In this document: positions 14,114 through 18,787 of the stretch, in pieces | Numbering within the stretch: the stretch's first letter is position 1 | Layout: each line of letters starts with the position of its first letter | Assembly: GCA_964498755.1 (NCBI GenBank) | Contig: CAZCIB010000044.1 | Location: forward strand, 1 to 18,787 | Direction: 5' to 3' | Source: RZZS01 sp964498755 | GTDB taxonomy: Bacteria; Pseudomonadota; Alphaproteobacteria; Micavibrionales; Micavibrionaceae | DNA: 18,787 bases | Notes under the pieces: model-generated | Databases searched by the model: none | Told to the model about the DNA's origin: nothing | The model's input: the letters and a program-made list of their open reading frames with translations, nothing else | Position numbers and translations under genes: made by a program

Positions 14114-14178
14114 TACACCCTCCAGTGTCAGTAAGTTAAACCGCGCCGTTTATATCGCAAATCCTGTCGTGTTTTGCA

Positions 14179-14190
14179 ATATTGTAATAT
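14179..14190. promoter_or_regulatory. AT-rich palindrome in the divergent 14113/14267 gap
   Basis: ATATT-GT-AATAT (14179-14190), extended imperfectly as GCAATATT...AATATGC, lies centrally in the 153-bp divergent gap. Minus-strand TTGCAA and TATAAA, 18-19 bases apart, form a fair promoter next to it. It may bind a regulator of either gene. Confidence 0.3.
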
Positions 14191-14219
14191 GCGAAATTTG
14201 GTCTATTTTTTAATTAGCT

Positions 14220-14237
14220 CTCTCCCTTCAGGGAGAG
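14220..14237. repeat. CTCTCCC palindrome, copy C
   Basis: CTCTCCCT-TC-AGGGAGAG is the same palindrome core as in the glnK-amtB element, here alone. It ends 29 bases before the protease start codon, so it is likely in the mRNA leader. This is a solo half element rather than a full composite repeat. Confidence 0.7.
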
Positions 14238-14266
14238 GATGTACAAGACGATGAAAGCGATAAAAT

Positions 14267-15688
14267 ATGAAACTCACAGCGCTGCTTGTTACAGCTTTTT
14301 TTCTTTCTATGAATGCTCCGGCCTTCGCTCAAGACCGCGTGGCTCCCGAGTCGCGTGAACAGATCACGCTTTCCTACGCGCCTTTGGTGAAAAAGGTCGC
14401 CCCGGCGGTGGTCAGTATTTCCTCGACGCGTACGGTCACGACTTCGGGCTTTCGCCATCCGTTCATGGACGATCCGTTTTTCGCGCCGTTTTTTGGCCGG
14501 GATTTCTTCGGTCGGGGCGGCCTCTCCAGAAAACGCGTCGAGGCGGCCCTCGGCTCCGGCGTGATCGTGCAGCCGGACGGCCTTGTGGTGACGAATTCGC
14601 ACGTGATCCGCGGCGCCGATGAAATCAAGGTTGCGCTTAATGACGGGCGCGAGTTCGAGACGGAAGTCCTCGTTGACGACGAGCCATCGGATATTGCCCT
14701 GCTGCGCATTCAGGCGGACAGGGGGATGAAATTCCCTCATGCGCCCGTCAGGCCCAGTGACGCCCTTGAGGTCGGCGATCTGGTGCTGGCGATCGGCAAT
14801 CCTTTTGGCGTCGGTCAGACTGTGACGAGCGGCATTGTCTCCGCGCTGGCGCGCCCGAACCTGAACATCAACGACTATAACTTTTTCATTCAGACCGACG
14901 CGGCCATCAATCCGGGCAATTCCGGCGGGCCGCTTGTGTCGATGGACGGCCATGTCGTCGGCATCAACACCGCGATTTATTCGCGCAGCGGCGGCTCGCT
15001 CGGGATCGGTTTCGCCGTGCCGTCAGAAATGGTTCTGACCGCTCTGACGGCCGAGAAAGCCGGGTTTGCCGATGCGCGGGGCGTGGCGCGCGCCTGGCTC
15101 GGGATTGGCGCGCAGGCGATTGACGCGGATCTGGCTGAAAACCTGAGACTCGAAAACCCGCAAGGGGTTCTGGTGGCGGATCTTCATCCGCAAAGCCCGC
15201 TGAGAAAAGCGGGGCTGGAGCGCGGAGACGTGATTATCGAACTCAATAACAAGGGCGTGCGCGATCCTTCCGAACTCAAATTCCGCTGGGCGCAGGTCCC
15301 GATCGGCGAGCGCGCGCTTGTGACCTTCGTCCGGCAGGGCGAGCGCAAGAAAGTCGGCGTGGACGCGATGCTGCCGCCCGATGAGCCGCCGCGCAATGAA
15401 ACAAAGCTGGACGGCAGGCATCCTTTGCAGGGCGCGACGATCGCCAACGTCAACCCGGCCGTCGCGTTTGAGCTTGGCATCGCCGCCGAAGAGGGCGTCG
15501 TTGTTACGAATGTTGAGGGGCGCTCGCCCGCGGCGCGGCTCGTCCGGCCCGGCGATTTACTCGTACAGATCAATAACGTGGATTTGAGCTCCGTGCGCCA
15601 GACCGTGGACGCGCTGGGCCGCAGCGGCTATAGCATCGATCTCGTCTTCAATCGCGGCGGACAGTTGCGGCGCGTGATGTTGCGGTAG
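14267..15688 (+). CDS. degP: DegP/DegQ-family periplasmic serine protease
   Basis: A HtrA-family protease and chaperone that removes misfolded proteins in the periplasm. It has 473 residues. The signal peptide ends near AFA (about 1-21). The trypsin-like domain carries the triad H112 (NSHVIRG), D142 (SDIALLRI) and S219 (NPGNSGGP). Two PDZ domains follow (about 270-365 and 380-473). The loop before the catalytic domain is rich in Phe and Arg (about 59-90), as in DegP-like LA loops. DegP versus DegQ cannot be decided. It precedes rarA by 237 bp, a pairing I recall from other Alphaproteobacteria. No clear Shine-Dalgarno is seen. Confidence 0.94.
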   Translation: MKLTALLVTAFFLSMNAPAFAQDRVAPESREQITLSYAPLVKKVAPAVVSISSTRTVTTSGFRHPFMDDPFFAPFFGRDFFGRGGLSRKRVEAALGSGVIVQPDGLVVTNSHVIRGADEIKVALNDGREFETEVLVDDEPSDIALLRIQADRGMKFPHAPVRPSDALEVGDLVLAIGNPFGVGQTVTSGIVSALARPNLNINDYNFFIQTDAAINPGNSGGPLVSMDGHVVGINTAIYSRSGGSLGIGFAVPSEMVLTALTAEKAGFADARGVARAWLGIGAQAIDADLAENLRLENPQGVLVADLHPQSPLRKAGLERGDVIIELNNKGVRDPSELKFRWAQVPIGERALVTFVRQGERKKVGVDAMLPPDEPPRNETKLDGRHPLQGATIANVNPAVAFELGIAAEEGVVVTNVEGRSPAARLVRPGDLLVQINNVDLSSVRQTVDALGRSGYSIDLVFNRGGQLRRVMLR

Positions 15689-15698
15689 TCTTTTTAAA

Positions 15699-15900
15699 TT
15701 TGAATCGCAAAGACGCGAAGGCGCAAAGCGCTCTATAAAAAAAGTGCCGCAGGCATTTTAAAAACCGCGAATGGACGCCAATACACACGAATAGTTTCTC
15801 TTATAATTTGCGTTCATTCGCGTGAATTCGCGGTAAAAATGCGCTTCGCGCTGATGCATCGCTCAAAAATCTTTGCGTCTTCGTGCCTTTGCGATTCAAA
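15699..15900. repeat. Nested double hairpin repeat between degP and rarA
   Basis: The outer arms, 15699-15728 and 15871-15900, are inverted copies with 27 of 30 matches. They start TTTGAATCGCAAAG and contain CGCAAAG-type units with 8-bp periodicity. Inside them are a second inverted pair, 15764-15792 and 15806-15834 (22 of 29), starting ACCGCGAAT with 9-10-bp units. The loop is 13 bases. It looks like one repeat family inserted into another. The element covers nearly the whole 237-bp gap. Confidence 0.9.
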
Positions 15901-15925
15901 AGAATTTGTGTCTTAGTGATTAAAT

Positions 15926-17227
15926 ATGACAGACCTGTTTCAAAACAAAGATACAGAATATCAAGCCCCGCGTCCGCTTGCCGATCTTCTGCGCCCGGAA
16001 AAGCTTGAGGAGATCGCCGGGCAGGAGCATTTGACCGCACCCGGCGCGCCGGTGCGTAAAATGGCGGAGGGCCGGCGCGTCGCCTCCATGATCCTCTGGG
16101 GGCCGCCGGGGACGGGCAAGACGACTCTCGCGCGGATTCTCAGCTCTCATACCGACCTGCATTTCGAGCAGATTTCCGCGATCTTTTCCGGCGTGGCCGA
16201 TCTCAAAAAAGTTTTCGAAAGCGCAAAAATCCGCCGCCGGAACGGGCAGGGAACCCTTTTATTCGCCGATGAAATCCACCGCTTTAACAAGTCGCAGCAG
16301 GACGCGTTCCTGCCGGTCGTCGAGGACGGCACGATCTCGCTGATCGGCGCGACGACGGAAAACCCGTCCTTTGAGCTTAACGCCGCTTTGCTGTCCCGCT
16401 GTCAGGTGTTTGTGCTGAAACGGCTGGATGACGCGGCGCTGGAAACGCTTTTGACGCGCGCGGAAGTGCAGGCGGGCCGCGAGTTGCCTTTAACGACGGA
16501 CGCCCGCGAAACGCTGAAAGCCATGGCGGACGGGGACGGCCGTTATGCGCTCTCGCTCGCGGAACAGGTTTTTGCGCAGGCCGATACGGAGCTGAGCGCC
16601 GAAGACCTGATGAGCCTCGTCCAGAAACGCGCGCCGCTCTATGATAAGTCCGACGAAGGGCATTACAACCTGATCTCCGCGCTGCATAAATCCGTGCGCG
16701 GCTCCGATCCGGACGCCGCGCTGTACTGGTTCGCGCGCATGCTTGCGGGCGGCGAAGACCCGCGCTTTCTGGCACGGCGCATGACTCGCATGGCTTTCGA
16801 GGATATAGGCCTTGCCGACCCTCAGGCCCTGCCGCAATGCATAGCCGCGTGGGAAGCCTATGAGCGGTTGGGGAGTCCGGAGGGCGAACTTGCGCTGGTT
16901 CAGGCTTTGATTTATCTCGCATGCGCGCCGAAATCGAACGCGGCCTACCGGGCGGAAAAAGCGGCAAAACGCGCGGCGAAGGAGACGGGTTCTCTGGCGC
17001 CGCCGATGCATATCCTCAACGCCCCGACGAAACTGATGAAAGAGATCGGTTATTCGGAAGGTTATCAATACGACCACGACGCGCCGGACGCCTTTTCCGG
17101 GCAGGATTACTTCCCCGAAGAGATGGAGCGCCGGAAATTCTACGACCCGCCCGAGCGGGGCTTCGAGCGGGAGATCAATAAACGGCTGGAATACTGGAAG
17201 AAGTTGCGGCGGGAGAAGACTAAATAA
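15926..17227 (+). CDS. rarA: Replication-associated recombination ATPase RarA
   Basis: RarA (MgsA) is an AAA+ ATPase that acts at stalled replication forks and single-stranded DNA gaps in the cytoplasm. The 433 residues contain Walker A GPPGTGKT (59-66), Walker B LFADEIHRF (112-120) and sensor 1 GATTENPSFE (about 141-150). The C-terminal tetramerisation region is complete, ending with the typical YEGYQYDHDAPD-like and RRKFYDP stretches. The start at 15926 has no clear ribosome-binding site, and the hairpin repeat ends 25 bases before it. It may be cotranscribed with degP. Confident family call. Confidence 0.97.
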   Translation: MTDLFQNKDTEYQAPRPLADLLRPEKLEEIAGQEHLTAPGAPVRKMAEGRRVASMILWGPPGTGKTTLARILSSHTDLHFEQISAIFSGVADLKKVFESAKIRRRNGQGTLLFADEIHRFNKSQQDAFLPVVEDGTISLIGATTENPSFELNAALLSRCQVFVLKRLDDAALETLLTRAEVQAGRELPLTTDARETLKAMADGDGRYALSLAEQVFAQADTELSAEDLMSLVQKRAPLYDKSDEGHYNLISALHKSVRGSDPDAALYWFARMLAGGEDPRFLARRMTRMAFEDIGLADPQALPQCIAAWEAYERLGSPEGELALVQALIYLACAPKSNAAYRAEKAAKRAAKETGSLAPPMHILNAPTKLMKEIGYSEGYQYDHDAPDAFSGQDYFPEEMERRKFYDPPERGFEREINKRLEYWKKLRREKTK

Positions 17228-17232
17228 CTGGA

Positions 17233-17255
17233 CTTAGTTGAGTTAATAAACTAAG
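17233..17255. promoter_or_regulatory. Candidate operator of the toxin-antitoxin pair
   Basis: CTTAGTT (17233-17239) and AACTAAG (17249-17255) form a perfect 7-bp inverted repeat with a 9-base AT-rich spacer. It ends eight bases before the antitoxin start. Phd/YefM antitoxins usually repress their own operons at such palindromes. The spacing also allows an RNA hairpin. Confidence 0.55.
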
Positions 17256-17263
17256 ATAAAGGT

Positions 17264-17554
17264 ATGAAGGAAATCGAAGCCACGACGCACGAATTCAAGA
17301 CGCATTTCTCAGCCTTTCTGCGCCGGTTGCAGGCGGGCGAGGCGCAGCGAGTCATCGTTAAAAACCGCGGCGAGCCGGTCGGCGCCTTTTCCCTGTATGA
17401 AGAGCAAAAGCCCGTGCGCCGTCTCGGCGGCATGGAGGGCGAGATTGAAATCGACTGGGATCAATGGAACGCGCTCGACAAGGAAATCGAGGACGAAATC
17501 TATCGCAATCTCGACGGATACTTAGAGCCTGAAGAAAATGAATCTTCTTCTTGA
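17264..17554 (+). CDS. Phd/YefM-family antitoxin
   Basis: This 96-residue protein is the probable antitoxin. The N-terminal part fits the Phd/YefM DNA-binding fold: EFKTHFSAFLRRLQAGE (about 9-26), then VIVKNRGEPVGAFSLYE (about 30-46). The acidic C-terminal half (about 53-96) is likely the flexible segment that covers the toxin. It overlaps vapC by 17 bp and has a palindrome upstream, as expected for autoregulation. The pairing with a PIN toxin fits the type II pattern. Confidence 0.85.
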   Translation: MKEIEATTHEFKTHFSAFLRRLQAGEAQRVIVKNRGEPVGAFSLYEEQKPVRRLGGMEGEIEIDWDQWNALDKEIEDEIYRNLDGYLEPEENESSS

Positions 17555-17924
17555 TACCAACGCCTTTATCTGGGCGCTTTCAAATCCGGGGGCGCTCGAT
17601 GCGAAAACGCATGCCCTGCTGCTTGACCCCGCGAACATTGTTTACTTCAGCGAGACTTCGCTGCACGAGATCGCCATCAAAATTTCCGTGGGCAAGTTCG
17701 CTAGGACGAAAATGCCATCCCATTTCGTCCGCAGAGCTTATCAGGCTGGATTTCTGGAGTGCGATTTGACGAAGGACACGTATGACGCATACGCGGAGTT
17801 GCCGCTATATCACCGCGATCCGTTCGACCGGATGATCATTGCGCTTGCGATCCGCAATAACATGACCGTCATGACATCCGACAGGATTTTTACGCGGTAT
17901 CCGGTCTCGGTTCACTTACTTTAA
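17538..17924 (+). CDS. vapC: VapC-type PIN-domain ribonuclease toxin
   Basis: This is a 128-residue PIN-domain endoribonuclease, toxin of the preceding antitoxin. The acidic metal-binding residues are visible: D6 in LLLDTNAFIWAL, E44 in SLHEIAIK, D94/D97 in HRDPFDRMIIALA and D115 in TSDRIF. VapC toxins of this group cleave tRNA or rRNA in the cytoplasm; its target is not known. The start at 17538 lies within the antitoxin gene (17-bp overlap), which couples translation. The stop overlaps that of the convergent transporter gene by 9 bp. The pair sits between rarA and a transporter and may be a recent insertion. Confidence 0.92.
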   Translation: MNLLLDTNAFIWALSNPGALDAKTHALLLDPANIVYFSETSLHEIAIKISVGKFARTKMPSHFVRRAYQAGFLECDLTKDTYDAYAELPLYHRDPFDRMIIALAIRNNMTVMTSDRIFTRYPVSVHLL

Positions 17925-18787
17925 CTTTTCCTCGTGCGCCTTGCTCTCGCGGATCATCAGGTAAACGCCGCTCGCGATAATGACGGCGGCCCCGGCCAAA
18001 GTCCAGAAATCAGGAAAATCCCCGAACAGCAGAACGCCGAACAAAACGCCCCAGATAATCTGGGTGTACTGGAACGGCGCGGCGACGGCTGAGAGCGCGA
18101 AACGAAAGCTCAAGGAAACGAAGAACACGCCGCAGCCGTAAGCGAGCCCGCCAGTGATAAAAATCGCTTTGTCGAACAGGTTCTCCGGTAGCTCGAAGTC
18201 TGTCAATACGAATGGCGCGCAGGCAATGGCCGTAATAAGGAACGGATAAAATGCGAGCGAGAGCAAGGTTTCGCCATCGCCCAGAGCGCGGCTGATCGTA
18301 TGAAAAAAAGAAACCACGAGTAACAGCGCAAAACATGCCAGCATGGCGATTTCCATTTCCACGAATCCCGGACGGATTGCAATCAGGACGCCGATAAAGC
18401 CGACGATGATGGCCGCCCACCTGTGAACTCCGATCCTGTCTTTAAAAACGGGTATGGAAATCAGCGCAACAACGAAGGGAAAACAAAACAGGATCGTATA
18501 AACCGTTGTCATCGGCAGCTGCGAAAAACTGTAGAATGCCAGCGGCAAGGCCGCCGCGTTTAACACGCCGCGGGCGAGATGAAAGATCTTTTTGTTTGTC
18601 TTTAAAGTCTGCTCAAAACCGCCGAGGGCCGGGGAAAGCGCTGAAAAAAAGATTGTAGAAACAACCGCAAAGACAAACGAAACCTGCAGGACTTCATAAC
18701 TGGCGCTCAGCCATTTTGATGCGGCGTCACCCGCCGAAAAGCAGAAAAATCCGAAAGCGGAAAAGAAAATGCCTTTTAATGCCTGAG
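17916..18787 (-). CDS. EamA/DMT-family transporter, 5' end missing
   Basis: This is a drug/metabolite-transporter superfamily protein, integral to the inner membrane. The reading frame stays open to the window edge, so the start is outside; the GTG at 18566 is only an internal codon. The visible 290 codons hold about nine membrane helices, including AFGFFCFSAGDAASKWL near the start and ALSAVAAPFQYTQIIWGVLFG near the C-terminus, a typical EamA repeat layout. A full family member has ten helices. The substrate cannot be inferred. The C-terminus is charged (ESKAHEEKLK). It is convergent with vapC and overlaps its stop. Confidence 0.88.
   Translation of the reverse strand, partial: QALKGIFFSAFGFFCFSAGDAASKWLSASYEVLQVSFVFAVVSTIFFSALSPALGGFEQTLKTNKKIFHLARGVLNAAALPLAFYSFSQLPMTTVYTILFCFPFVVALISIPVFKDRIGVHRWAAIIVGFIGVLIAIRPGFVEMEIAMLACFALLLVVSFFHTISRALGDGETLLSLAFYPFLITAIACAPFVLTDFELPENLFDKAIFITGGLAYGCGVFFVSLSFRFALSAVAAPFQYTQIIWGVLFGVLLFGDFPDFWTLAGAAVIIASGVYLMIRESKAHEEKLK

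Noticed and set aside
18566..18568. GTG at 18566 as the start of the EamA transporter
   Set aside because: The frame remains open to the window edge with transporter-like helices upstream, so it is an internal codon.

Overview
The window looks like ordinary chromosome from a Gram-negative, probably alphaproteobacterial, organism that can switch to fermentation. The evidence is the gene order rpmH-rnpA-yidD-yidC-engB (a layout common in Alphaproteobacteria), a ubiquinone-type flavin hydroxylase, a periplasmic DegP-type protease, an outer-membrane beta-barrel protein and a glnK-amtB pair. This placement is inference from gene order and protein character; no 16S rRNA or other taxonomic marker is present. 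The genus cannot be told from the sequence.

Layout. 1-3633 (minus strand): ribosomal protein L34, RNase P protein, YidD, YidC and EngB, a tight cluster read from a divergent promoter region near 3670-3790. 3841-5198 (plus): an unrecognised acidic protein and an outer-membrane beta-barrel protein. 5312-7195 (minus): glnK followed by amtB, for ammonium sensing and uptake. 7336-8565 (plus): a UbiH/Coq6-type FAD monooxygenase. 8562-9420 (minus): a two-gene operon of unknown function. 9421-9885: a 465-bp gene-free stretch filled with several different repeats. 9886-13399 (minus): a Tas-type aldo/keto reductase and pyruvate formate-lyase, separated by a strong hairpin terminator. 13610-14113 (minus): a small protein with a possible STAS-like (DUF4325) domain. 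14267-17227 (plus): a DegP/DegQ protease and the RarA ATPase. 17264-17924 (plus): a Phd/YefM-VapC toxin-antitoxin pair. 17916-18787 (minus): an EamA-type transporter that runs off the window edge.

I see no undescribed multigene system. The most unusual signal is the density and variety of small palindromic repeats in nearly every gene gap. Several have long arms built from phased 7-10-bp tandem units and facing each other as giant hairpins. One family, made of heptamers, occurs between the beta-barrel gene and amtB and again inside the reading frame of the UbiH-like gene. There it is translated as an extra loop just before the conserved GADG motif. The heptamers lack T on one strand and therefore A on the other, so they cannot form a stop codon in any of six frames. 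The candidate operators upstream of pflB and the toxin-antitoxin pair are the next most useful leads.
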